Of a stretch of DNA of 20,538 nucleotides, positions 1 through 7,621 are shown piece after piece. The position numbers and the translations under genes were made by a program. Within the stretch, counting starts at the first letter, position 1, and each line of letters begins with the position of its first letter. The DNA is from DRVP01 sp964604045. Its GTDB lineage: Archaea; Thermoproteota; Bathyarchaeia; Bathyarchaeales; Bathycorpusculaceae. The notes under the pieces are model-generated. The model was not told where the DNA came from. It saw only the letters and a list, made by a program, of their open reading frames with translations, and searched no databases. The DNA lies in contig CAZRXM010000013.1 in NCBI GenBank assembly GCA_964604045.1, positions 1 to 20,538 on the forward strand, in the 5' to 3' direction.

Positions 1-11
1 TGGTGATATAA

Positions 12-593
12 ATGTTTGATGAATATGAACGCTGTCCTCCTCTTCCGCCGTTTAGACATTGGTTGAGGCATATGGCTGCTGTGCCTAAGGGTTATTTACG
101 CTTCCAGGTGCTTGAGCTCCTAAACGAGAAGCCTATGTCCGGCTCGGAGATCATGAACGAGATTGAGAGGCGCACTGGTGGATGTTGGAAGCCTAGTCCG
201 GGTTCTGTTTATCCGCTTTTGGCTTGGCTTCAGGATAACGGTTATATTCGCGAAGTGTCAGCTGAGGAAAGCGGTGTAAAACGGTATACGCTAACAGACA
301 AGGGTAAACAGCTCTTAGAAGAACAACGAAAATTACGCACCCATTTCCGCATAGGCAGAAAATTCCTCTTCCCGCCGTTCATTGGCCTTTTCTGGATGAG
401 GCGAATCCAATCGGAAAAGGCTGAGGAAATCCGCGGGGCTTTTAGGCGTTTATTCGAGGCTTTGTTTAATTTAGGCTTAACCCTTGAGGAGCGGTTCAGC
501 GAGCAAGCCATAAAAGAGGCCTTAACCGTTATAAACGAAACTGCCCAGAGGCTTGAGGAAATAGAGTGTAAACTGCGAGGCGAAAAGGCTTAA
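12..593 (+). CDS. PadR-family transcriptional regulator
   Basis: A 193-residue protein with a PadR-type winged helix at about residues 26-103. The hallmarks are an early helix with LRFQVLELL, the recognition region around SGSEIMNEIERR, the turn SPGSVYPLLAWLQDNGYI, and the wing ending RYTLTDKGKQLL. The second half is helical and presumably forms the dimer arm. The ATG follows an in-frame TAA at 9-11, so the start cannot lie further upstream, and GGTGA at 2-6 is a well-spaced SD. The stop TAA shares its last base with the ATG of the ABC ATPase (TAATG at 591-595), implying translational coupling. PadR proteins commonly repress an adjacent exporter and release DNA on binding a toxic ligand, so autorepression of this operon is a reasonable inference. 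The promoter lies outside the window. Confidence 0.9.
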   Translation: MFDEYERCPPLPPFRHWLRHMAAVPKGYLRFQVLELLNEKPMSGSEIMNEIERRTGGCWKPSPGSVYPLLAWLQDNGYIREVSAEESGVKRYTLTDKGKQLLEEQRKLRTHFRIGRKFLFPPFIGLFWMRRIQSEKAEEIRGAFRRLFEALFNLGLTLEERFSEQAIKEALTVINETAQRLEEIECKLRGEKA

Positions 594-1594
594 TGAATGA
601 AGTGATTAAAGCTGAAAACCTAACAAAAGTTTTCAACAAAAGCCTAGTAGCTGTCGACCACATAAACTTCAGTGTTCGTGAAGGCGAAATCTTCGGCTTT
701 CTAGGGCCGAACGGCGCGGGCAAGACCACAACAATAAATATGCTTATAACCGTGCTAAAGCCGACGGAGGGCAAAGCATTCGTTTTAGGTTTCGACGTGG
801 TTAAGCAGGCCAATGAGGTCCGCAAGATCATCGGCGTTGTGCCCCAAGAATACACGGCAGACGAGGACTTGACGGGCTACGAGAACATTATGCTATGTGC
901 AGACCTGTACGGGATTCCACGTGACGTAGCCAAGAAACGCGCATTGGAACTGCTGGAGCTTGTGGAACTAACGGAGTTCAAGGACAAGCGGGTTGAAACC
1001 TATTCGGGTGGGATGCGCCGCAGACTTGAGCTTGCATGCGGGCTGATTAACAGGCCTAAAGTGCTGTTTTTGGACGAGCCCACTTTGGGCTTAGACGTGC
1101 AAACGCGGGCCGCTACATGGGAGTACATTAGGCGTTTAAAAAAGGAGTATGGAATGACCCTTTTCATGACGACACATTACTTGGAGGAGGCTGACGCCCT
1201 CTGCGACCGCATAGCCATCATCGACCACGGGAAAATAATCGTGACCGGCTCACCAAGCGAGCTTAAAGACAGCCTAGGCGGAGACATAATCACCATAGCC
1301 ATCAAAGAAAACGCCGACGTAACAGATATCATTAGAGGTGTTGAAAACGTGAAAGAGGTTCGAAAGGAAAACGGAGCTTACAGTATAAAGGCTGCTAAAG
1401 GCGAGGCGACAGCCCCCCTAATAATTGAGGCTCTGAGGAGGAAGGGCTTCACGGTGACGAGGCTTTCGCTTACTGAGCCAACCCTAAACGAGGTTTATTT
1501 GGAGTACACTGGCAGAGCCATCCGCGACATGGAAGAGTCCAGAGAATCTTTCATAGCCCATAGAATAACTTTGAGGAGGGCGAGGGGAGGATGA
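593..1594 (+). CDS. ABC transporter ATP-binding protein, DrrA-like
   Basis: A 333-residue ATPase of the daunorubicin/multidrug-export type. Visible motifs are Walker A GPNGAGKTT at 38-46, the Q-loop VPQE at about 83-86, signature YSGGMRRRLELA at 137-148, Walker B VLFLDEP at 157-163, D-loop LGLD, and switch His195 in TTHYLEEA. Residues after about 235 form the C-terminal extension typical of DrrA/CcmA-like ATPases (DUF4162-like). It should power the membrane partner encoded directly downstream at the cytoplasmic face. Its ATG overlaps the PadR stop by one base and its TGA overlaps the permease start by four (ATGA), so the three genes form one coupled unit. The substrate cannot be deduced. Confidence 0.95.
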   Translation: MNEVIKAENLTKVFNKSLVAVDHINFSVREGEIFGFLGPNGAGKTTTINMLITVLKPTEGKAFVLGFDVVKQANEVRKIIGVVPQEYTADEDLTGYENIMLCADLYGIPRDVAKKRALELLELVELTEFKDKRVETYSGGMRRRLELACGLINRPKVLFLDEPTLGLDVQTRAATWEYIRRLKKEYGMTLFMTTHYLEEADALCDRIAIIDHGKIIVTGSPSELKDSLGGDIITIAIKENADVTDIIRGVENVKEVRKENGAYSIKAAKGEATAPLIIEALRRKGFTVTRLSLTEPTLNEVYLEYTGRAIRDMEESRESFIAHRITLRRARGG

Positions 1595-2541
1595 GCACCG
1601 CAAGCACAGAAAACGAGTGCCGCCCAAGCCTAGCAAGGGGATTATGGGCGCTAACCTATCGCGAACTCAAAAAGTGGCTTAAGGACCCAGTCATGCTTGT
1701 AATGTTTGTGCTTCAACCCCTCATATGGATGGGTTTGTTGGGCAAGTCCATGAATATTGGCGGGCTTTTTTCAGCCAACAACATAAACCTGCCACCGCAG
1801 ATACCAATTCCAGGCAACGTCATCCTTTATCCATTTGGGCTTCAAGGCGTAGTGCTTAATGGTACTATTCTTGCACAAATGTTCGCTGACATGGGTCCCA
1901 GCATAATGCAGAACACTTTCGGCGTTACCGACTACTTCAGTTTCATGGCTGTCGGCATGGTTTCAATGATAGTTATGACCACCACCATGTTCAGCGGCAT
2001 GTCCATAGTTTGGGACCGACGTTTAGGCTTCTTGGACAAAGTGATAAGTACTCCAGTTTCGCGGGCGGCCATAATATTCGCAAAAATCCTCAACGCAACC
2101 TTTAGGGCAATGTTCCAAGCGTCGGTGATTTTGGCGCTGGCTTACTTGCTAGGACTTCAGTTAAGTTCATCATTTACTCTGCTTAACCTTTTAGGCGTCT
2201 ACGCCGCCATATTCCTGTTAGGCGTTGGACTTTCATCAATTTTCATAGCTTTTTCCATAAGGTCCACTAGGATGGAAAGACCCATGCAGTTCATAAGCCT
2301 CATAACAATGCCTTTAATGTTTGCCAGCAACACCTTCTTCCCGACAAGGCTTATGCCAGACTGGATGCAAGCCATAGCCAACGTAAACCCGCTGACATAC
2401 CTAACAGACGCCATTAGAAGGCTCACAATACTGCCCATGGACGCTTCAGCCCTAATATGGGACTTCACCTATCTAGGCTTGTTCGCAGCAGTTCTCGCCA
2501 CAATCGGCATAGTGCTGGCATGGCGGTACCTAACAAGATAG
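1591..2541 (+). CDS. ABC-2 type transporter permease
   Basis: A 316-residue membrane protein with about six hydrophobic segments, near residues 33-52, 114-136, 160-190, 196-222, 232-250 and 293-313. The family pattern is clear: RELKKWLKDPVML before TM1, WDRRLGFLDKVISTPVSR after TM2, and NPLTYLTDAIRRLTI before the last segment, as in DrrB-like exporters. The extracytoplasmic loop after TM1 is about 60 residues. A strong SD (GAGGGGAGG) lies immediately 5' of the ATG, inside the ATPase gene. Together with the ATPase it should form an efflux pump, with two half-transporters per complex. Export of a drug or lipid-like compound is inferred from family and from PadR control, not shown. Confidence 0.93.
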   Translation: MSTASTENECRPSLARGLWALTYRELKKWLKDPVMLVMFVLQPLIWMGLLGKSMNIGGLFSANNINLPPQIPIPGNVILYPFGLQGVVLNGTILAQMFADMGPSIMQNTFGVTDYFSFMAVGMVSMIVMTTTMFSGMSIVWDRRLGFLDKVISTPVSRAAIIFAKILNATFRAMFQASVILALAYLLGLQLSSSFTLLNLLGVYAAIFLLGVGLSSIFIAFSIRSTRMERPMQFISLITMPLMFASNTFFPTRLMPDWMQAIANVNPLTYLTDAIRRLTILPMDASALIWDFTYLGLFAAVLATIGIVLAWRYLTR

Positions 2542-2557
2542 AGAGGTTGCGTGCATA

Positions 2558-2641
2558 ATGGCAACGATTGTTGAGGCCCTAAACCTTAGGAAAGTGTATA
2601 TGCTTGGCAAAGTCCCCGTGGAAGCCTTAAGGTATGAATAG
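2558..2641 (+). pseudogene. N-terminal remnant of a second ABC ATPase (MacB/LolD type)
   Basis: An ATG at 2558 opens a 27-codon frame ending in TAG at 2639-2641. The peptide contains IVEALNLRKVYMLGKVPVEAL, broken here only for description (I-V-E-A-L-N-L-R-K-V-Y, then the G-x-V-x-V-E-A-L turn). That matches the first strand pair of MacB/LolD-family ATPases, which normally continues with RGVDL and a Walker A motif. None of that continuation exists in any frame before the rhomboid gene. It begins 17 bp after the permease stop, where a third transporter gene would be expected. The simplest reading is a deletion that removed nearly the whole gene. A functional short peptide is possible but less likely. 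Confidence 0.6.
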
Positions 2642-2696
2642 TAGCAAATTATTTAACACCCCAAAGCTTTTCTTAAAGCAAGGAAGTTGAACGTGA

Positions 2697-4118
2697 GTGG
2701 TTAGCATTAAAAGAAGCCTCGGCATTCCAATGGGCGGGCCGGTCCACACTAAGACCCGTCCCTGGGCAACCATAGGCCTAATAATTGCAAACGCCGCGGT
2801 TTACGCAGCATCCTCATACCAGAACTTTTTCTTGGAAATAAGCGACTACTGGGTTAGCGCTGGCGGCTTCGTCCCATCGCTCGTCGCCATGCCAACCCAG
2901 CTTTACAGAATTTTCTCATCCATGTTTTTACACGCCGACTTTTTCCATATCCTATTCAACATGTATTTCCTATACCTTTTCGGCAGAGCCGTCGAAGGAG
3001 CCTTGGGCAGGTGGCGCTACCTCGCCCTATACTTTGTTTCCGGAATAGCCGCATCCATATTTCACACGGCTTTCAGCTTCCTAGGCGGGCCAACAGCCTA
3101 CGTGACTCCAGCCATAGGCGCCTCGGGCGCCATAAGCGGGGTTTTAGGCGCTTATTTAATCCTTTTCCCCGGCACCTCCCTTGTGATGGGTTGGGTTTTC
3201 ATATACTTTCCAGTATTCTTTAGGATGAAAGCCGCCTACTACCTCATCTTCTGGTTTGCAACCCAAGTGATTTACGGATATGCACGAATGGGTGGAAGCA
3301 CAGCAGTCTTCGCCCACGCAGGAGGCTTCATAGCTGGAATGGCTGTTCTGCCACTGGTTGCCAGCAAAGAAAGGCTAACCCAATTTAGACTTGCAAGACA
3401 ACAAGCCTTCTTCCCAGCATATGTAATATTAACACCAACATGTATAAAGAGCCCCGGCCTCGGCGCCGCCACAAAGGCTGTTATAGCCGTGCTTTTGACC
3501 GCCCTCCTTTTCGGAGCAGCCTATGCCTCAAGCGGCCTATCCATCCAAGGCAACATAAAGGCGGCAACCGTTCAATACTCTTTCGAGGGAAAACCATACA
3601 TGGGTTATGTAGGCTTTCAGCTCCAAAACATTGAAGATCAAATCTCCCAAGTGTCGCTGGATGAAACAAGGATTCTGTTAAATAGGCTTTATGCGGCTAA
3701 ACTTCTCTATGACAAGGTCAAAGCCAACCAAGAGGTGAACCTGAACAACCGGGACGTTAGATTGCTTATGAGGGTTGGCGGACGCTCAGTCACCGTGGAC
3801 ATGTCAGTGATATGTTTTAGCGGTAGATATGATGGAGACGGCTTCCTAAGCTTTGGCATAGGCGAATTGGAAACCCAGGTGATTCTGATAGACTATTTGG
3901 GACGTGTTTCCGTCAGCGACTATTTTGTGCATTACAGTTTTAGGTTAGACTCACAAACGGTGGACCTCACTTACATAACGCAGTACACTGGAATCTTGTC
4001 GCTGGTTGCCACGGTCTCAGCCCTTGCCGTTGCACTAACAAAAGATAAGGATTTAACTTTGATCAGCGAGGAGTCTGGCAAGTTTTGGCGTCCCTTCGCA
4101 TCACCCTACTATGTTTAG
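2697..4118 (+). CDS. Rhomboid-family intramembrane serine protease with large C-terminal extension
   Basis: A 473-residue protein. Residues about 20-225 form a rhomboid core. It has the HILFN segment (84-88), the nucleophile motif GASG with Ser143, and the catalytic histidine in FAHAGGFIAG (His207), so the Ser-His dyad is intact. Rhomboids cleave transmembrane helices of substrates within the membrane. The rest is unusual: a further hydrophobic helix at about 258-278, then roughly 150 residues of beta-rich polar sequence (about 281-430), a final hydrophobic segment at about 431-448 and a short charged tail. The GTG start is bounded by an in-frame TGA immediately upstream and has GGAAG about 10 nt 5'. 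ATG at 2730 is an alternative. The Nudix gene follows within 25 bp. Confidence 0.88.
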   Translation: MVSIKRSLGIPMGGPVHTKTRPWATIGLIIANAAVYAASSYQNFFLEISDYWVSAGGFVPSLVAMPTQLYRIFSSMFLHADFFHILFNMYFLYLFGRAVEGALGRWRYLALYFVSGIAASIFHTAFSFLGGPTAYVTPAIGASGAISGVLGAYLILFPGTSLVMGWVFIYFPVFFRMKAAYYLIFWFATQVIYGYARMGGSTAVFAHAGGFIAGMAVLPLVASKERLTQFRLARQQAFFPAYVILTPTCIKSPGLGAATKAVIAVLLTALLFGAAYASSGLSIQGNIKAATVQYSFEGKPYMGYVGFQLQNIEDQISQVSLDETRILLNRLYAAKLLYDKVKANQEVNLNNRDVRLLMRVGGRSVTVDMSVICFSGRYDGDGFLSFGIGELETQVILIDYLGRVSVSDYFVHYSFRLDSQTVDLTYITQYTGILSLVATVSALAVALTKDKDLTLISEESGKFWRPFASPYYV

Positions 4119-4139
4119 GAAACTGTGGAATGGTTAGGG

Positions 4140-4604
4140 ATGGTTAAACGTTTCTACCCGAGCCAGCCTGTGGTCGGTGTGGGCGCCATAATTGTTTGTA
4201 ACGGGAAAATTTTGCTTGTAAAGCGGAGGGGTGAACCCGGAAAGGGAAGGTGGAGCATGCCTGGCGGAATTGTGGAGCTTGGAGAAACCGTCAAGGAGGC
4301 TGTCATCCGCGAGGTTAAAGAGGAAACAGGCCTGGATGTGGTTGAACCGGAGCTCATCGACGTGGTGGATAACATCGTCCAAGACGAGAGAGGGCGAGTG
4401 AAGTGGCATTTCGTCGTACTCGACTTTTTCGTTAAGGTTAGGGGTGGTGAACTGCGAGCGTCCGACGACGCTGAAGAAATCCGGTGGGTGCCGCTGGACG
4501 AGGCGGAAAAATATGATTTAACAAAAACTTTCAGGAGTTTTCTCCAACGGAATAGGGCTCGGCTGGAGAAACTTGACTCGTGTTCCCAGCGTGGGCGCCC
4601 GTAA
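4140..4604 (+). CDS. Nudix (MutT-like) hydrolase
   Basis: A 154-residue Nudix protein with a perfect Nudix box at residues 43-65: G43, E49, and R57-E58-V-x-E61-E62-T-G64-L. This binds Mg2+ and hydrolyses a nucleoside diphosphate linked to another moiety. Flanking sequence (GVGAIIVCNGKILLVKRRGEPGKG, split by family convention at GKI) resembles ADP-ribose pyrophosphatase/MutT-type archaeal homologs, but the substrate is not predictable. I chose ATG 4140 because family members begin a few residues before YPSxPVVGVGA. GTG 4125 is in frame, six bases after the rhomboid stop and preceded by AGGA, and is the alternative. The last 74 bp overlap the 3' end of the herA-like gene on the other strand. 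Confidence 0.88.
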   Translation: MVKRFYPSQPVVGVGAIIVCNGKILLVKRRGEPGKGRWSMPGGIVELGETVKEAVIREVKEETGLDVVEPELIDVVDNIVQDERGRVKWHFVVLDFFVKVRGGELRASDDAEEIRWVPLDEAEKYDLTKTFRSFLQRNRARLEKLDSCSQRGRP

Positions 4605-6048
4605 AGAATAGGCGGGTTTCCCCCATGGTTTTAACGTCTAAGGCTCGGACTTTCACAACTATTGGGAAGTCTCTGACCACTTTGCCCAGCACGAGGCAGT
4701 GGTGGGGTGGAAGGTCGCGGGCTATGGACTTAACTGTTTCCGCATCTACGCGGGCGGCGCGGGAAACTACTTCCAAGTCGTGTTCGTTGGTAAAGTTGAA
4801 GAGGAATATGTTGTCAGCTTGGCGATAGATGCTTTCGCGGATGGTGTCAGGCTGATTTGTTATGAAGGTTGTGAATATACCGAAGTGGCGCATCCGGGTC
4901 ACGATGTCGTCCCAGTAGGTTTCCCGCAGATACAGGTGGGCTTCTTCGGCGAAAAGGAAAACAGCCTTAAGCCTCCAGCTCGTCAAAAGTTCAACAAGTT
5001 TGCCGAGAAGGTATTCTACGACTATTTGGCGGTCTATGGGCGAAGTGTTCCGCAGGTTGATTATTATGGCGCCTCCTTCCTCCCTAGCCTTAAATAGGCT
5101 TTCCTCCAGCAGCGTGGCTTCCGCCACATTGTCCGTGAAAAAGCCAGAGTTCACCAGCGCGTAGTAGCGGCTGAAAAGAGCGTCCCGCACGTTTTGGTTG
5201 CAGTTCCAGTTACGGATAGCCTCGCCTAACTCGTGCAGCGTTAGGCAGCCTTTGTCCTTGAGGTACTGCCATATACGGCGGAACTCGCGGGCTGAAGTGC
5301 CGGGCAAATGTAGGGCGTAAATGAGAATGTTTAGGATGACGTTTAGGTGAAGCTGTTTTAGGGCAACCTTGAAGTTTTGCGCGGGTGTCAAAACGTGGAT
5401 TTTGTTGTAGTACGCGTTGCGTTTTCCGTCGGACGTGAAGCCCAAGCCAGTGTATTCGCCGTTCAAATCCAGAACGACAACCACAGCCCTGTACTGGAGG
5501 AGGCTTGTTATTAAAAGCTTGGAGAGATGCGATTTTCCAGTCTCCTTCTTGCCAGTGATAATGTTAAGCCGCCCATCCAACGAGGAAGCATCTATGGTAA
5601 GAAGCGAGTTCTCCTTCGTCACACCCAAAGTTATTGGAAGGTTGCCGTTAACCTTTGCCAGTTTAAGCAGCGTGGCGATGGGCAGTTTCCTAATCGAAGA
5701 CTGGGAACGTGAAGGTAGCCAGGAAGTGCTTGGGCTTAAATATTCGCCTTCCACTGTGGCGCGGATTTTGCAAATCAGAAGTCTTGAATCTTGGATGTAT
5801 GTTATATGGGGTGCAATCTCTAAGGGATCTATGTCCTCGCCTTGGATTGTCCCACCTCCGTCTGGAAGACTTCTTAAAAGCTCTTCTAATATGCCTGGTA
5901 TGTTGGCGAACTGCACATCTATAACCTGGGCTATCAGCGCTTTCTGGGCTTCTGCATCCTCGATAAGCAGGTAGTCTCCTTTCTCCACGTTTTCGCTTGG
6001 AAAACTCAGAATCTCTATTATGTTGCCTTCTTTCTTATAAAGCCTCAT
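4531..6048 (-). CDS. herA: HerA-like DNA translocase/helicase ATPase
   Basis: A 505-residue FtsK/HerA-superfamily ATPase. It has an N-terminal beta-barrel (HAS-like) region at about 1-100, Walker A GKKETGKS at 166-173, the strand VVVLDLNGEY, Walker B VFLFAEEAH at 363-371, the sensor TNQPDTI near 397-403, and an arginine-finger candidate in IYRQADN (Arg409). HerA forms hexameric rings that partner NurA nuclease in DNA double-strand-break end resection in archaea, and nurA lies directly upstream. ATG 6048 is preferred because GGGTGA lies eight bases 5'. GTG 6060 is in frame but has its purine tract abutting it. The gene overlaps nurA by 14 bp, consistent with co-translation. Its 3' end overlaps the convergent Nudix gene. 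Confidence 0.87.
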   Translation of the reverse strand: MRLYKKEGNIIEILSFPSENVEKGDYLLIEDAEAQKALIAQVIDVQFANIPGILEELLRSLPDGGGTIQGEDIDPLEIAPHITYIQDSRLLICKIRATVEGEYLSPSTSWLPSRSQSSIRKLPIATLLKLAKVNGNLPITLGVTKENSLLTIDASSLDGRLNIITGKKETGKSHLSKLLITSLLQYRAVVVVLDLNGEYTGLGFTSDGKRNAYYNKIHVLTPAQNFKVALKQLHLNVILNILIYALHLPGTSAREFRRIWQYLKDKGCLTLHELGEAIRNWNCNQNVRDALFSRYYALVNSGFFTDNVAEATLLEESLFKAREEGGAIIINLRNTSPIDRQIVVEYLLGKLVELLTSWRLKAVFLFAEEAHLYLRETYWDDIVTRMRHFGIFTTFITNQPDTIRESIYRQADNIFLFNFTNEHDLEVVSRAARVDAETVKSIARDLPPHHCLVLGKVVRDFPIVVKVRALDVKTMGETRLFFTGAHAGNTSQVSPAEPYSVGENS

Positions 6049-7123
6049 GGTGGCTTTCACCCTTCCCGAAGGGTCCGAACAGGAGTCGGTGCATGTCTGG
6101 GCGGTCTATGATTTTTAGGCGGTATCGTTGTTGGATGAAGTGTTGCATGGCGATCACCTCGTTGGCTGTGAAGGTGCAGAGGATGTGCGCCAAACGCAGA
6201 GTCTCCGGGTAGCCATGCACCACCAAGTCGTTTCCAAGAAGCCTTTCAACGGCTTCCACACGTTTTTGGGATGGCAACTCGCGGTCTACGTCCAGCCGGA
6301 AGGCGTAGTTGCCCCGGGCCAGCTTTGCCACGTAAACCTCGCCTAAAAGGGTTAGTGGTGGCTTCGGCTTAATGTTTGCCACCTCTATTAGGCATGGAGG
6401 CTTATAGGCTGGAAACGCTTCTGTTAATAGGGAGCCGTTAAACCTCAGCGTCGTCACCTTAGTGAAGGCTAGGACGATGTTGCCCATGGTTCTGGCGGAG
6501 GCCAAAATCTCCCTAAGCTGTTGGGTCGGCGTGTCCGGGGTTCCAGCGGTTAGGGAGCCGTCGAATAGGATTATGCCGTTGCTCATGGTTTTAGCCAGAG
6601 AAGCCTGAAGCCACCTTTCAAGAAGGTTTGCCATCCTTAGTGGGATTTGAAAGGACCCCAGTACCCCCTGAGGGTTATGCTCCGGGAAGTAGACCTTCAA
6701 AAGGGTTTTGTAGACTTCTTGAAGATTTTCTTCGGTTACGTGGAATATGAATGGTCCAACGCGTAGATAAACGTAGTTTCTGCCCATTTTCCAGACAGTT
6801 GTCCCGCGGACTGCGATTATGATGCCTTTGCCCGTTTCGCCAAGCTTTATGCTTGAGGTGTCTACGGCGGCTATGGTTGTCGGCTCCATTCTAGGATTTA
6901 AAGGTATGGACTTAACAGGCGGAGCTGGGTGCTGAGCGACCAAGGTTTCTTGGCTTAGAATTGCTTGTTGAATTGTTTGTTGTTTTAGTTGAACGGCTTG
7001 GTTTTGCACTTGTTTCAACGAGTGAATGCTCAGCTCTATAAGTCTCTGGGGGAGCGCCGTGTCTATGGCGCTTTGTGGAAAATTATATTTTGGTGTTGCA
7101 GTTATAGTGTATTGTTCAATCAC
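6035..7123 (-). CDS. nurA: NurA-domain 5'-3' nuclease
   Basis: A 362-residue protein. After a Gln-rich, probably helical N-terminus (about 35-65) comes a NurA domain. It has the AAVDTSSIKLG strand with Asp88, a second acidic strand ILFDGSLT with Asp188, and a C-terminal HGYPETLRLAH segment with downstream helix typical of NurA. NurA degrades DNA in a Mn2+-dependent manner and works with HerA, encoded immediately downstream with overlap. The start is GTG 7123, with TTGGTGA six bases 5' as SD. TTG 7126 in the same frame is possible. Transcription should come from the divergent promoter it shares with the small winged-helix gene at 7217. No mre11 or rad50 is present in this window. Confidence 0.82.
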   Translation of the reverse strand: MIEQYTITATPKYNFPQSAIDTALPQRLIELSIHSLKQVQNQAVQLKQQTIQQAILSQETLVAQHPAPPVKSIPLNPRMEPTTIAAVDTSSIKLGETGKGIIIAVRGTTVWKMGRNYVYLRVGPFIFHVTEENLQEVYKTLLKVYFPEHNPQGVLGSFQIPLRMANLLERWLQASLAKTMSNGIILFDGSLTAGTPDTPTQQLREILASARTMGNIVLAFTKVTTLRFNGSLLTEAFPAYKPPCLIEVANIKPKPPLTLLGEVYVAKLARGNYAFRLDVDRELPSQKRVEAVERLLGNDLVVHGYPETLRLAHILCTFTANEVIAMQHFIQQRYRLKIIDRPDMHRLLFGPFGKGESHHEAL

Positions 7124-7135
7124 CAAGATTCACCA

Positions 7136-7179
7136 ACATGCACTTGACTGGTGAAGGAATATATAAATGTTGTGCATGT
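7136..7179. promoter_or_regulatory. Perfect 8-bp inverted repeat around the nurA / winged-helix divergent TATA box
   Basis: ACATGCAC at 7136-7143 and its exact reverse complement GTGCATGT at 7172-7179 are separated by 28 bp. Between them, AATATATAAAT at 7159-7169 is AT-symmetric enough to act as a TATA box in either direction. It would put the rightward start near 7187-7190 and the leftward one near 7137. The repeat is placed where a dimeric regulator could occlude both promoters. Assignment as an operator is inference. Confidence 0.5.
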
Positions 7180-7182
7180 ACA

Positions 7183-7194
7183 AATTGCGCAATT
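7183..7194. promoter_or_regulatory. 12-bp perfect palindrome AATTGCGCAATT at the predicted start site
   Basis: AATTGCGCAATT is self-complementary over all 12 bases. It lies about 20-30 bp downstream of the TATATAAA box, so it coincides with the expected transcription start of the rightward winged-helix gene. The first base of the SD is 12-15 bp further on. A repressor-type operator, perhaps for the product of that gene, is plausible but not shown. Confidence 0.4.
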
Positions 7195-7216
7195 CAATAT
7201 TCAACAAGGTGGAAAA

Positions 7217-7621
7217 TTGACAGGATCAACCCAAAAGCCACCCATCCGCCTAAAAATGCGGATAGGCGAGATAGAATTTGAGATAGAATGCCAAGAAGAC
7301 CAACTGCAGGCAGCAGTAGACCGCATCTTATCCACAGTAACAGAGAAACTAAAACAGGCGCCCCTCGTCATCACGGAACGGGCGGCGGTGCCGCCACGCG
7401 CAGAAACATGTAAAGGCATAATCCAAAAACTTTGGGAGGAAGGATGGTTCTCAACGCCAAAAACCCTAAGCGAAGTCCACAGCGAAATGGCAAAAAGAGG
7501 CTTCCACTACGATAGAACGGCTGTAGCTCACGCCCTTATAGACCTCGTAAAAGATGGAATCCTAACCCGCGAAGGAAAACCACGCCGATATCAATACGCC
7601 CAAAAAAGACCACCACTGTGA
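7217..7621 (+). CDS. Small winged-helix protein of a local four-member paralogous family
   Basis: A 134-residue protein with no family I can name. Residues about 8-45 form a compact predicted beta-hairpin plus helix unit (IRLKMRIGEIEFEIEC, then a helix). The same pattern opens the three genes at 10282-11788. Residues about 58-132 look like a winged helix: PRAETCKGIIQKLWEEGW, TLSEVHSEMAKRGF, TAVAHALIDLVKDGIL, then a basic wing. This half aligns by eye with the C-terminal half of the 11264-11788 product. I chose TTG 7217 because it follows AAGGTGG by four bases and lies downstream of the TATA box. A GTG at 7151 extends the frame but would place the promoter inside the gene. It is divergent from nurA-herA, which suggests co-regulation or regulation of that pair. 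Confidence 0.68.
   Translation: MTGSTQKPPIRLKMRIGEIEFEIECQEDQLQAAVDRILSTVTEKLKQAPLVITERAAVPPRAETCKGIIQKLWEEGWFSTPKTLSEVHSEMAKRGFHYDRTAVAHALIDLVKDGILTREGKPRRYQYAQKRPPL

Noticed and set aside
4699..5097. 132-residue plus-strand frame
   Set aside because: It is antisense to the HerA Walker B region and has no SD and no family features.
5417..5974. 185-residue plus-strand frame inside herA
   Set aside because: It is antisense to conserved HerA motifs including Walker A and has no recognisable domain.
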